Below, in pieces: positions 14,001 to 23,598 of a DNA stretch of 64,000 nucleotides. The stretch's first letter is position 1; the number at the start of each line of letters is the position of its first letter. The stretch comes from Hormiphora californensis (taxonomy: Eukaryota > Ctenophora > Tentaculata > Cydippida > Pleurobrachiidae), in the NCBI GenBank assembly GCA_020137815.1, contig CM035353.1, positions 5,885,597-5,949,596 on the forward strand. The letters run 5' to 3'. Both the position numbers and the translations under genes were made by a program. The notes under the pieces are model-generated. The model saw only the letters and a list, made by a program, of their open reading frames with translations. It made no database searches and was not told the DNA's origin.

Positions 14001-15261
14001 CTAGACAACTGGTAAACACTTTTTAGTTCACTATATTCTATAGTTCACTATGTTTTTAGTAAACACTAAACTATGGCCTGTCCGGCAGAACGCGTTTTGA
14101 TTATCAAAATCTGCGACAGTGCACTGTGCACTCAGATCGGGTCGGCGCCGCCATGGCCGTGGCACGTATAATTGATATCGAGACATTATATACAGTCGGA
14201 CCCCGATTTAACGGCACCCTCGGGGGAAAGGGTTTTGTCCGCTAAATCGGGGTGTCCGTTAAATCGGGGTAGAGCCTATTTGGCCCATAAAACCCTATTT
14301 TTGTCCAAAATGCTATACTAAAACACTTCTAAGTGTTAAATCAAAATGCAATGTCCATGTATTGATTATATGTATAATCATTTCTGATTAGAAAAGGAAA
14401 ATAATTTAAAAAAATTTCGAAAAAAATTATGAAAAATTTTCCAAGGTACACTACTACCAACCACGACCGAATCGTTTTTCGAATCAGTGCATCTTATCGC
14501 ATGTCCTGTCGCTAATTAGACGGTTCGAAACGAACCGATACGTGATACCATGCCGAATCAGGGCACTTTCAGCGGGGTGAGGAAGAATTCGAATTTCAAA
14601 ATATCTTTTGGGGAGCACCGATCAAAGCATTGACAATCATTCTGTAAAAAAAGTTGTAAAAATTTTTCAAAAGTTTATCAACCACGTTCGAATCGTTTTT
14701 CGAATCAGTGCCTCTTATCGCACGCCCTGTCGCTAATTGGACGGTTCGAAACGAACCGACACGTGATCCCCATTGAATCGCAATTTTGACGCTTGGATAA
14801 CTTGCGATTCGATGGGCCCCATGGGGATCACATATCTGTTCGCTTCGAACTGTCTAATTACCGGCAAGACATGCAATAAGATGCATCGATTCGAAACACG
14901 ATTCAGACGTGGTTGATACACCTTTGAAATTTTCAAAAAATTTTCAAAAAAATTCAAAAAAATTTTGGGGGAAATTTATCCTGCCGTTAAATCGGGGTGC
15001 CGCTAAATCGGGGGCCGTTAAATCGGGGTCCGACTGTCATGTAGTACAATATTTCGTAACTCTCAGGAAAAACCTGACTCTCCCGGGGGCCAGTGGATCC
15101 AATACACATCACATATTGTAAGATTTTGCTAAAACTTCATAGCACATGGCCGCTCTATCACTCTACCTCTCTCTCTTTCTATCTCTCTATCTCTTCTATC
15201 TCTCTATCTCTTTTTTTTCTCTCTCTCTCTCTCTCTCTCTTTCGCTCTCCCCCTCTCTCTC

Positions 15262-15343
<82 letters not shown>

Positions 15344-18300
15344 CTTCACGAAATCACCACTGCTACGCCCCGCTACAAGATTAAAGTAATACAAGCACAC
15401 CTAATTGGGACGTGTGTTCACTAAGCATGGGTTTATATCTGTACTGCCAATCAGCCGCACGAGTCCAATCTTAGAAATATATCTCGTTGAATCTTATATA
15501 TAATTTCAAATTACCCGGCTCCCCATACAGGCCCGTATTTCAAGTACAAGTCGCGCCAAGTTGTCCAGACCTACGTTTGACGATGGGGAAGAGAGCAGGA
15601 GCATTAAACAGGAACCATTAGTTCCTGCCACTGAAGTAAAGTTCGAACTGCATTACCCCGATCAGACATGCGACAATCTCCGCCTTCCACTCGGTAAATA
15701 TAGATATAACAATCTGAATATGCGATATATATGTTTCAAGATATTGATGGGATTGCTATAATTCGCGGCCAACATCCAACACCACAACATAACTTGTTAA
15801 GTAAGGGTCACAAAACATAACAATTACTACTCATTAAAACAGCCGATAGATCAACTTATTGACTCGGTAATTAGTTTCTCATCTCTTCTGCAGGATCATG
15901 CGTATCTGAGATTGCCAAGCATGCCTCGGAGAAACTCGCTATTAACCCCGAGGACTGTGTGGTATTTGAGATGAAAAGCACGGGGGAAAAGGTGATTTTC
16001 AAGGAAAATAGTACCTGCGTGATAACCACTCTTGGACACAATGGAAGGTAAGGATTTTAGTTTTTGGAAGAAGTGTTGGGGATCCGAACTGACGAGATAT
16101 AAAGGTCAACTTATCACACGTTGGCATTCAGGTTATTTGCTGCTCCAAAAGACAACATAGATAAGCTGAAACCACTGCAATGCCAAGAGGGACCTAACAC
16201 TAGCAGTTTCAATGACCTGGAAATCATGAGCAGCCGGGAAATCGCATTCCAGGTACATCTATGATGGAACCGTTAGTCGCGTTCCATTCAAAACTTAATC
16301 CCCAGTTCCTCCAATTAAATCGTTTGTATAGAAGCCCCTCTATTGCCATCCCTCAGATCCCCTAGCTATTACCCCTCAGATTCCCTCTATTACCCCTCAG
16401 GTCCTCTGATCTATTACCCCTCAGATCCCCTCTATCTACATCACCCCTCAGATCCCCTCTATTACCCCTCAGATCCCCTCCATTACCCCTCAGATCCCCT
16501 CCATTACCCCTCAGATCCCCTAGCTATTACCCCTCATATCCCCTCTATCTACATTACCCCTCATATCCCCTCTATCTACATTACCCCTCATATCCCCTCT
16601 ATTACCCCTCAGATTCCCTCCATTACCCCTCAGATCCCCTAGCTATTACCCCTCATATCCCCTCTATTACCCCTCAGATCCCCTCTATTACCCCTCAGAT
16701 CCCCTCCATTACCCCTCAGATCCCCTCTATCTACATTACCCCTCAGATCCCCTCTATTACCCCTCAGATCCCCTCCATTACCCCTCAGATCCCCTCTATC
16801 TACATTTGCATTACCCCTCAGATCCCCTCTATCTACATTACCCCTCAGATCCCCTAGCTATTACCCCTCAGATCCCCTCCATTACCCCTCAGATCCCCTC
16901 TATCTACATTACCCCTCAGATCCCCTCTATCTACATTACCCCTCAGATCCCCTAGCTATTACCCCTCAGATCCCCTCTATAATGTCTACACCTCAGATGA
17001 CGCTCTATGACTTCGAACTCTTCCATTGTGTTTACGAGAGTGAGCTGGTCGTTAGTATTTTCAAAAAGGAAAACTTCCCTGGAAAAATCGTGGGAAATCT
17101 CAATTGCTTCGTAGAACGGTAATTAAAGTTAGAGTGGACCGACACAGAATTGGACAAAATTTTTGGAAGTACTACTTCAAGTAGTAGACAATAGTTCTTT
17201 GAACTAGTATTATTACTAATAAATGGGTCCCAGGTATAATATTACCCCAGGTAAATATATATTCTCTCTCCCTCTTCATATTATTCTCTCCCTCTTCATA
17301 TGATTGTTTTGCAGGTTTAACGAGGTACAGCATTGGGTCACAACCGAGATTTGTCTTACGCCTCTACTCAGCAAACGTGTACACCTACTTAGAAAGTTCA
17401 TTAAAATCGCTCAACAGTAAGTGAATATATTTTCAATGCATGATGTATTTTCAATGCATGATGTATTTTAGGGAGCTGGTGGGGTAATAATACAGTAGTG
17501 ATCGCGCACTGGGAGATGGAACGAATTTGGTTTTGTGTAAAATACAATCGGAAGATAAGAATATGGGGGGGGTAGCAGTCAATATTTGCTGCCAGGTCCT
17601 TAGCCTTTCCCACGCCCTAGATGTGGTGCGCCGCGTTTTTGTTTTTGATCCATTTTTAATCACAAATTTATGTTTTTCAATTTCACCTCAACCAACACCA
17701 CAACATCTGGTTTCATCTCGGTATGTGAATAATATTTGTACTTGTTTTTTTACTGTTTCAACGTACAATTCCATTCATTCAAAATTCTGTTTTCATATTG
17801 TGTTACGTATATGTATGTATTCATTGTATAATATCGTAACAATTCTACTTGATCCTCAGTTGCCGTGATTTCCAGAATATGATGGCATTTTTCGGTATCA
17901 TCATGGGACTTTCCAACATTGCTATTAGCAGGCTCTCACAAACGTGGGAAAAACTGCCGGGAAAATTCCGGAAACTATTCAAGGAGTTTGAAACTATGCT
18001 GGTATGATGAGAACATCGGTATTTTTTTAAAATGATAGCTTGTACATTTTATAGTATCCATTGCGAATGATATCTCCTATTTCCTAGGACCCCACGAGGA
18101 ACCATAGAACGTACCGTTTAGCAATGGCAAAACAGGAACCTCCATTCATACCTTTCATGCCCCTACTGCTAAAGGATATGACGTTCATTTTTGAAGGCAA
18201 CAAAACCGTTATTGATGGATTAATCAACTTTGAAAAAATGGTCAGTTCTGACTCTCAGTTTGAAATATATTTTACAGTGTATCTTTTTCACTATAAATTT

Positions 18301-18702
18301 GATCTCTAAACTGTAACTTGTACAAACAGTTAGTTTTGCATACAGTTTTTTGTTAACTGTTGTCTACATTTCAGCACATGATTGCCAATACAATCAGATA
18401 CATTAGGTTGGCGAGGAAGGAGAACTTTGTCGGTGACAACATACCACTCGTTAAAAACAGGGCTGAAATTCGACATTACGTAAGGTATGTATCTTTTTTA
18501 AATATTTTTTGTTGTTCGCCATATTTACGTAATGTACCTATCTTTTTGTTAAATTAATTAATACGGATGATATTTGAAAAATTAATTTATTAATATCTAT
18601 GTTTAATTCATGTCATCATTTTTCAGGAATCTTCATGTAATCGACAATCAACGAACATTATCCCAACTTTCACATCGGTTGGAGAAGAAAGCAGAAAACT
18701 AA
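2927..18702 (+). CDS. RAPGEF3/4-like (Epac): Epac-type cAMP-regulated Rap guanine-nucleotide exchange factor (24 exons)
   Basis: Predicted exons: 2927-3361, 3746-3855, 3993-4111, 4734-4838, 5498-5579, 9309-9454, 9563-9639, 9727-9815, 9982-10128, 10258-10346, 10795-10896, 12453-12570, 13151-13232, 13422-13532, 13706-13903, 15531-15693, 15894-16047, 16132-16252, 16997-17118, 17315-17416, 17860-18001, 18088-18240, 18375-18484, 18627-18702. All junctions keep frame and give 1050 residues (human Epac proteins are roughly 900-1000). Order: low-complexity N-terminus (1-145), DEP (about 150-245; [13 protein letters not shown]), one cNMP-binding domain (about 300-440; phosphate-binding cassette [15 protein letters not shown]), REM (from about 467; [13 protein letters not shown]), RA-like region (about 690-790), CDC25 GEF domain (about 817-1050; [30 protein letters not shown]). 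By family knowledge cAMP binding relieves autoinhibition and the CDC25 domain loads GTP on Rap. A single cNBD resembles Epac1. The first exon is the least certain; donors at 12571 (GTGATT) and 13904 (GTTCAA) are weak. Introns are loaded with transposons. Confidence 0.93.
3380..3465 (-). repeat. Partial copy of a CGGTCGGTTC-ended MITE
   Basis: This segment matches 8375-8478 in inverted orientation, including the words AACCAATCAGAACTCGTT and CCAATCAGGGACCAG, and ends with TTCGGTCGGTTCCTG. The terminal repeat at its left side is missing. It begins about 15 bp downstream of the predicted donor of Epac exon 1. Confidence 0.7.
5205..5387. repeat. Multi-branched palindromic element in Epac intron
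   Basis: An outer stem (TTATAATCAATAAAC near 5218 against TTTATTGATTATAAG near 5370) encloses several shorter stem-loops, for example ATAAAACCC/GGGGTTTAT around 5320-5351 and a GTAGCG/CGCTAC pair around 5241-5273. It is probably a foldback or MITE-type insertion. No target duplication was resolved. Confidence 0.6.
5590..5719. repeat. 30-bp tandem repeat abutting a splice donor
   Basis: About four copies of a 30-bp unit (GACGTTCAGAGAAATTTAGA plus TAAGTTTCGA). The first unit starts inside the donor region of Epac exon 5 (GTAAGTTTATAGACG at 5580), so the repeat appears to have grown out of the 5' splice site. Confidence 0.9.
5768..6132. repeat. (GA)n tract followed by (CT)n tract
   Basis: GA-rich DNA at about 5768-5982 is followed by CT-rich DNA at about 6040-6130, forming a loose inverted repeat that could fold back. 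It lies directly upstream of the ORF1-like gene at 6233. Confidence 0.9.
6233..7165 (+). mobile_element. Orphan LINE ORF1-like protein (coiled coil plus RRM-like domain) in Epac intron
   Basis: A 310-codon open frame. An N-terminal helical region (about 1-95) is followed by a heptad-rich coiled coil (about 96-165; [20 protein letters not shown]), then an RRM-like RNA-binding domain (about 180-270; [30 protein letters not shown]) and a basic C-terminal module ([15 protein letters not shown]). This is the layout of non-LTR retrotransposon ORF1 chaperones. No endonuclease or reverse transcriptase follows; the next 2 kb are CT repeats and other elements. The frame opens at a GTG (a TGA lies 21 bp upstream); the first in-frame ATG is at 6293 and an out-of-frame ATG lies at 6205, so the start is unsettled or one base is missing. 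It is a clear paralogue of the minus-strand gene at 11327-12247. Host domestication is the alternative. Confidence 0.8.
7166..8374. repeat. Epac intron sequence with (CT)n tracts
   Basis: No exon was recognised. It holds (CT)n at about 7351-7387 and 7988-8060. The remaining sequence is AT-rich and unassigned. The AAGGTAATCAAAGGTAAA words just before the first CT tract could be the tail of the ORF1 element. Confidence 0.6.
8375..8478. mobile_element. Short TIR element (MITE), about 104 bp
   Basis: Both ends carry the same inverted sequence: GAACCGACCGAATCAGG on the left and TTTCGGTCGGTTC on the right. It is non-coding. A partial inverted copy lies at 3380-3465. Confidence 0.8.
8582..9274. mobile_element. 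693-bp TIR element with perfect 8-bp target duplication (hAT-like)
   Basis: The termini are inverted copies of GGGGGGGTTCCCATGGTATA and the element is flanked by ATTTTATA on both sides (8574-8581 and 9275-9282). The subterminal regions contain arrays of GGTATACTTT words on one side and AAAGTATACC on the other, each end itself being a hairpin. An 8-bp duplication is typical of the hAT superfamily, though the poly-G ends are unusual. No transposase is present. It inserted into intron 5 of Epac, so close that the right duplication ends only 26 bp before exon 6 and probably disturbs the branch-point region. Confidence 0.88.
8962..9015 (-). other. tRNA-derived fragment (3' half, B-box) inside TIR element
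   Basis: On the minus strand a T-arm is legible: CGGGTTCGATTCCCGG, a good pol III B box, preceded by CTAGTGCTTCTAG, which can form a short hairpin at the anticodon-arm position, and followed by TGAAGGCA. A matching 5' acceptor strand and a complete D arm are absent. It is therefore a tRNA 3'-half relic or part of a SINE head, not a functional tRNA gene. Confidence 0.5.
10351..10516. mobile_element. MITE inserted at a splice donor
   Basis: It starts with AGGGTCGCGCGCCAGTTTGA and contains a perfect-looking internal palindrome (CGCCAGTTTGACGGGTGTTA against TAACACGCCGTCAAACTGGCG), then a second AT-rich palindrome (TTAAAATCAAAATTTTAATT), ending near GGTGACCCT. A rearranged inverted copy lies at 47170-47281. 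Its left end lies 3-4 bases into the intron, so it supplies the end of the donor GTAAGG of Epac exon 10. Confidence 0.75.
11079..11097. repeat. (TAA)n short microsatellite
   Basis: About six TAA/AAT units. It lies about 230 bp beyond the 3' end of the minus-strand ORF1-like gene and could be that element's 3' tail. Confidence 0.7.
11327..12247 (-). mobile_element. Second orphan LINE ORF1-like protein in Epac intron (antisense)
   Basis: A 306-codon intact frame beginning with ATG (MMNHERVTK) at 12247. It has the same layout as the gene at 6233: helical N-terminus, coiled coil (about 95-165; [21 protein letters not shown]), RRM-like domain (about 180-265; [33 protein letters not shown]) and basic C-terminus ([13 protein letters not shown]). 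The two proteins align along their whole length but differ at many positions, so they are separate lineages and not a recent duplication. No reverse transcriptase accompanies either. It lies antisense between Epac exons 11 and 12. It resembles half-LINE (HAL1-type) elements that carry ORF1 only; a domesticated RNA-binding gene is the alternative. Confidence 0.82.
12605..12681. repeat. Three-way-junction palindrome
   Basis: An outer stem CCCTGC/GCAGGG encloses two perfect hairpins: CCGGGTGGATGCC-GAA-GGCATCCACCCGG and ATGCCTTTTTAC-TTT-GTAAAAAGGCAT. It lies in Epac intron 12. Confidence 0.85.
13318..13430. repeat. Tandemly duplicated 3' splice-site region of Epac exon 14
   Basis: The block ending CTACAG-ATGTTACGTAGTT is repeated upstream as CTTTACAG-ATGTTACGTAGTT, with a further partial copy before it. 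The proximal acceptor (exon start 13422) keeps the reading frame; using the distal one (about 13378) would bring an in-frame stop (TTACGTAGTTCGTAA), so only the proximal site is productive. Confidence 0.75.
14193..15036. mobile_element. 844-bp pogo/Tigger-like non-autonomous TIR element
   Basis: The ends are inverted copies of CAGTCGGACCCCGATTTA. The left side is flanked by TA, while the right flank is TC, probably a mutated TA. Subterminal repeats of CTAAATCGGGG words occur at both ends and the interior is a set of large palindromes (GACGGTTCGAAACGAACCGA and the CGTGATCCC...GGGGATCACA arms at about 14760-14830). Cornering a TA dinucleotide with CAGT...ACTG ends is typical of the pogo/Tc1-mariner superfamily. 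No transposase. It lies in Epac intron 15. Second copy: 61659-62537. Confidence 0.85.
15167..15341. repeat. (CT)n microsatellite in Epac intron
   Basis: Pyrimidine-rich run of CT/TCTA dinucleotides about 175 bp long, upstream of the RA-region exon at 15531. Confidence 0.95.
16335..16996. repeat. Intronic minisatellite made of splice-acceptor-like units
   Basis: About 30 units of roughly 19-27 bp built on ATTACCCCTCAGATCCCCTC, some extended by TATCTAC. Every unit carries a pyrimidine run ending in CCTCAG. The array ends directly at the true acceptor of Epac exon 19 (ACACCTCAG then ATGACGCTC at 16997), so the acceptor itself looks like the last unit. Confidence 0.9.
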
Positions 18703-18902
18703 TGTTGAGACTACAGTTTGATATTCTATCAGTTGATATTGATTCCTGGACTACTATACATGGTGATATAATAGTGTGATATAGTGTTGTTGAGGGTGAG
18801 GGGGTTGCTGATAAAGAAACACTTCTTAACAATCACTTAAAAACTCTAGGAAATAGTACGTCATAACTATGTCAATTATTATGTATAACCAAAGTATGTT
18901 CT

Positions 18903-18908
18903 AATAAA
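18903..18908 (+). terminator. Polyadenylation signal AATAAA of Epac gene
   Basis: AATAAA about 200 bp after the TAA stop at 18700-18702. It is the first canonical signal downstream. Confidence 0.75.
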
Positions 18909-19300
18909 GTACTATATTATAGTTATACACATTTGAAATGTTTTATTTGTTTACTGATTTATCCTAATTTAATCTATACCAATTAGGTTTATAATAGAGT
19001 ACGGACATTATGTACTGTATAATAGAGATATTACAATTATCATGTGGGAGTGTTATTTATCATCCCGCAAATCAGGTGATCAGGCGTGAATTTTATTCTG
19101 ATTTTATTCATTTTACCCAAAGTATAGATATTATGTATTTATTGTGATAATTGTGAATTTAGAACCATTCATTTCCCCAAGATGAACTAAATTGTTATAA
19201 TTTTCTTCGGTAATTCTTCTCAAGCAAAATCCACAGATCCTAATCTTCAAATACGATGTGAAAGTTGAAAGATAATTTCTCAGTACACTAGTACAGCTTA
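18909..19300. other. Intergenic spacer
   Basis: AT-rich, no exon or repeat boundary recognised. Confidence 0.4.
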
Positions 19301-20157
19301 GTGGGGGAAAACAGTCGCACCTGAACCTCAGCTCAAGAGCACGGCTTTTCACCGAGATCTCCGTGTTTTACCTGAAATAATTCAGGTGCTGTCTGCAGCT
19401 CATTCTCAAGTTCATCGAACGGATTCGAAAAAGCTTCTGAACCAATGAAAATGGCCACTTTTGAAATGAGCCAATGTGAAAAGCTAAGAGTGAGAGTGAG
19501 CAAAATCCTTGCACGTGAATGGCTCTTTCAACCCTACAATCACATTGGTTTAGTATAGGTTCCGGTTTCAAGAAATCCTCTAAACCCATGAAATTTTGGT
19601 AAGACCCAATCATAGACTACTTCTTCTATCAGCAGCTCTGACAGAGGTAGCTTGCCATTGGCTCTCTGAAAACCTTGCAATGTCATTTATTGGATTTCTT
19701 GAATCCTATACTTCGGATAGAAGAAGTATAGGATTCAAGAAATCCTCTAATTTAGAGTCTAAACCAATGAAATTGCTGGGTTTTGGAAATAGCCAATCGA
19801 GCACTACTTCTACTATCAGCACTAGCAGCTCTGCTAGAGGTAGTGCACACCACTGGATCTTTGAAAACATTGGCTTAGAGGATTTCTTGAATCGTATATT
19901 TCGAATTGAAGAAATTCTCTTAACCAATGAAATTGCAGGGTTTTGGGAAAAACAATCAAAGGCGAGCTGCTTGCCTTCCTAGGTGAGGGATAGCAGGGGA
20001 TAATGATTAATGCCGTCATCACACTGAACATTTCGGGTATTTGAGGATTCAAAATCGATAGCCGTCACTGAACCCTGAGATCTCCGATTTCAGTGGTAAA
20101 CAGGCGTAAAAAGGCGCACTTGACCGGAGGTTTAGGCACTCGACTGTTTCCCCCAGT
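19301..20157. mobile_element. 857-bp TIR element with GGGGGAAAACAGTCG ends
   Basis: The left end GTGGGGGAAAACAGTCGCAC matches in inverted orientation the right end GGCACTCGACTGTTTCCCCC. The interior has repeated palindromes around GAATCCTATACTTCGGATAG and repeated AACCAATGAAATT words. No transposase frame. A 54-bp miniature with the same ends lies at 30720-30773. Confidence 0.8.
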
Positions 20158-20328
20158 GCAGACAATGGAATGTTAAGACTTAAAGATACTCAAAAACAGT
20201 TGAAGAAAAAAACATTTCTTTGCTCAACCTAAGCGGCAGATTTTGGATGCCACATAATATAATTTTGACAAACAACATGCATCTTTTTAAAATACACAAA
20301 CGCCATACACACATGGTTAAACATGAAA

Positions 20329-20526
20329 CAGTGTCGCTTGTTATTAGTGGAGAAATGGTGCCCAAACACCGTGCGCAGACGCAAACTTTACGTAGCGTGC
20401 GGGTAATAAACAGATGTTCAGCCTGATCTAGATGATTGATGAAAAAGTGTGCTAGTGTGCTTAGTACCCCGCGTGTTAAAATGCGCTTATTTGGACACTG
20501 TTTCTCCACTACAAGCGACCGTGTCA
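20329..20526. mobile_element. MITE of the CGCTTGT-AGTGG family, copy 1
   Basis: The ends GTGTCGCTTGTTATTAGTGG and CCACTACAAGCGACCGTGTC are inverted copies. Non-coding, about 198 bp. Related copies lie at 23599-23790 and 41709-41891, with fragments near 20632-20676 and 22795-22840. Confidence 0.75.
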
Positions 20527-20826
20527 GTCCATGATTACAAATTAGAATCCATGGTTACAAATTAGAATCCGTGGTTATAAATTAGAGTCCATGATACCAC
20601 AATATACGGATACCACAGTCGTTACATGTTTGTAGTGGCGGTATTTTCCACGCGGCTACAAGCAGCACTGTAAGGGGGTGGTGACCTGCTGTTATAAGTG
20701 ATCATTGGAAGAGTAGTTTGATCTTGCTCTGGAGGAAGGCTACATGGAGTTGATGGACCAGGGATTTCGGTTAACCGGGATATCTGGGAATCGGCTCGGT
20801 CTTCTCTAGGCTCGGCCGGCTGTGCA

Positions 20827-23488
20827 TTATTTGTTGAAGGGCTCGCCGTACGGGACATCGTAACAAGTGCTGGAAAATAATTATGATGATATCATGAAAA
20901 TCAGGTACACCTCTGGAATATATCAAAACCTTTCTCGCATTCCTTTCTCTAGAGTTTTAGACACAAAACACCCTTACACAGCAGGACGGTTCCCGTTTGA
21001 TTAAAACGATTCCTCAGAGTCGATCTTCCGTCAGTATCGATTTGGAAACATGGAAAAAATCTGAAGGAAATTTGGCAAATATAACATAAGTATGTACAAG
21101 ACCTAATTACTAAAAGTAAATTATATGTCTTCTTCTAAAATATGTTAAAGAAATTCACTTACTTGCGAATGGTTTCCATACGTAAGGGATAAAGCCAGGG
21201 ATTAATGAGGAGAGACGCGAACACAGACTGTGTACAATAAAGCTTTATCCTGGCATCAGGTTGTAATTCGTTAGGTTGACCATATTGCAAGACAACATAA
21301 CCGTACGGCAGGTTCGTAACCAAGAATGCCGTGGCCATGACAACCGTTGAAATTAGGTTCTTTTGGATTGCGATATGTTGACGTCTGAAAAAAACCATTT
21401 ATTACCAATTGATTCATACAAATTACAAACTAAACTGACATCAATGTATCTATACATTGATGTCAGTTTAGTTTATAGGGACACAGGTTAGGTAAATTCT
21501 TAACAAGATTAAGAAAATCGTTCATACATCTAAGATGAATCATTGTATAAGTATGAATGATCTTATTAAGATACTCGATATTCATGTAAATCTAAATGTA
21601 GATCTTAAATTAAAACATACCTTCGCTGGTCATCACTCATCTTTAACTTGTTTGTCATTTTCTGTCGGTTCCGTGATCGTTTAAGAATGACAGAAATGAT
21701 AACGAAATTGGATCCGACCATAATTAGGCAGGCACAGCCCACCACGGCGAAGTAGAATATCAGCTCAAGAAACATAAGGGTGCTTATTTTAGTCGCCTAC
21801 AATTGAAATGAATTTAGTTATATATTTTAATTGAAGTGCAAGAAAGTCTGATTTTGATGCTTTTATTTTATAGTATAGAAATATCTCATGGTTGTATACT
21901 AACGCTTAGTCCTGTCTCTTCACCAGAGAGATAGATTCTGCACATCAATGGAACAGTTAAGTTTTTATAAATAAAATCAGCACCTGCAAAATATGTATTA
22001 CATATGATTTTAAGTGTATATATATATATATAAGGATAAATCTGCACAATTCATTTGATTTCGACTGTAGTTCTTGGAATTTTAACATATTTTACTATTT
22101 TAGTAATGCATATGATGGTATCATTGTGACTTACTGTATTTAAGGTCCATGTTTGGTATTCGAAACTCATCGCAGATAAAGATGTCCAATCCGCTCTCTG
22201 TGGAAGAACAACAATTTTGACTAAATATACATACACATGAATCAAAATAAGTAAATAATTTAAAAATTGTGATTTGAATTCTTACTAGCTGCATAGGATA
22301 ATTCGACGGTAGCAGGAACGATCCGCAAGATGAGAGAGAAAACTACAATACCAAGTACAGTTAATACTGTTACTCCTATAGAAAAGTGTTATTAGGTGTA
22401 TCATTTATTATTCATTTAGCAGTTTTCTAACTACTTTTTTTCTGCTAAAATCTTGCTATATATAGCAAGATTATATGAGTGTGTACAAGTGCTAATTATA
22501 ATTAGCACTTGCATACACTACCATTTTCTCTCTTACTATGGGTAATGTATATTTTGTAGACGAGGGGCCGGATAATGTGAATGGTACGGTCCATACACAC
22601 TGTCACTATTATCATGATCCGGAGGGTAAAGAGGAACTCCAGTAGCAGAAACGTAACTATCCTATAAAAAGGAATAGAACGTAAATGTAGTTAAAAAGTT
22701 TGATGTATAGGTATACCTTCTTATAGTTATATGTACTTACTTCTTATTATTTCGCATCCTTATTACTAAGTATACTTATTACGATGCACTATTATAATAG
22801 TGGGAATACGGTGTCTGAATAATATGGTATCTGACCCACGTTACGATGCACTATAAATTGGACAAATTGTACCTGCTGTATACAGTTGAAAAGTGAAAAC
22901 GAGAGAAGTATTCTGCAAACGTGTACCGTGTTGCCGATGGAATTCCGACCAGAACCGCTAACAGAATATCCGCTAGCGACAGAAACATACACAAAATGTT
23001 CGATTGGCAAAATGGAAACTGAAAAGTAAACACTTTAAAATAAATAAAAATAACCATAGACAGAATTATTTCACTCTTAATTTACGGCACAGGGTTTTGA
23101 AAAAGATGAAGCACTTTCAACTTATTTGGAAATCAAAATGATATGTTATATGTCATTGTTCACCTTAATGAAAGATTTCCTGTTCTTGAAAACAACCAGA
23201 AATGTATAAATGTTGAGGATCACGGATGTTACCAAGAAAATAACTGAAGTGGGGGTACTAATTATATTTTAGTAAACTATTTTACTAATCAGTGGACATG
23301 CTTGTACAAATTGAAAAATGATAACAATATTTGCTTTTGAACTAACGTGAAATTTGCCCTGCCACCCGTAGATCTTCTGTCGAAAGTACGACACTTTTTT
23401 CTGGTTTAATTTTATCAGAAAAGTGGGTTGGTGTACCAGTAAACTCTTCAGTTAATGTAATTGCAGTGTAATTATCTGTTATGTTCAT
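20827..23488 (-). CDS. Rhodopsin-class (class A) GPCR, ten exons
   Basis: Exons, transcribed from high to low: 23488-23347, 23243-23164, 23018-22873, 22661-22537, 22375-22286, 22197-22135, 21983-21904, 21796-21621, 21384-21163, 20869-20827. All join in frame (388 residues). A 47-residue N-terminus carries N-glycosylation sites (NIT, NYT). TM1 IFLVTSVILNIYTFLVV; TM2 LSLADILLAVLVG with the conserved LxxAD aspartate; TM3 ends in CMDRTIHIIRP, a DRY-type motif; TM4 IVVFSLILRIV; TM5 in exon 8; TM6 ends in TNLPYG; TM7 has NPWLYPLR, a valid NPxxY. The receptor should sit in the plasma membrane and couple to G proteins; the ligand is unknown. The C-terminus is uncertain: splicing at the perfect GTAAGT at 21157-21162 gives a short tail ending in PFNK, while read-through stops at once after METIRK. 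Introns contain several perfect palindromes. Confidence 0.88.
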
Positions 23489-23598
23489 GATGTATGTATA
23501 CTAGAAAATAGAAATACACTTTTAAAGAAAAATACGCTTGAACAGTACTAAATTCAATTAAGTATCAGAAACTTTGTCAGGCTTCATCAGAAATACAC

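Noticed and set aside
17527-17868. 113-codon plus-strand frame
   Set aside because: Lies in an Epac intron, lacks family features and runs out of phase into the next exon.
20180-20509. 109-codon minus-strand frame
   Set aside because: Overlaps a MITE with inverted ends and shows no domain features.
20622-20858. Minus-strand Pro/Ser-rich frame as cytoplasmic tail of the class A receptor
   Set aside because: The phase from the last TM7 exon does not lead into this frame; the in-phase tail stops at 20827. Part of the frame also overlaps a MITE fragment.
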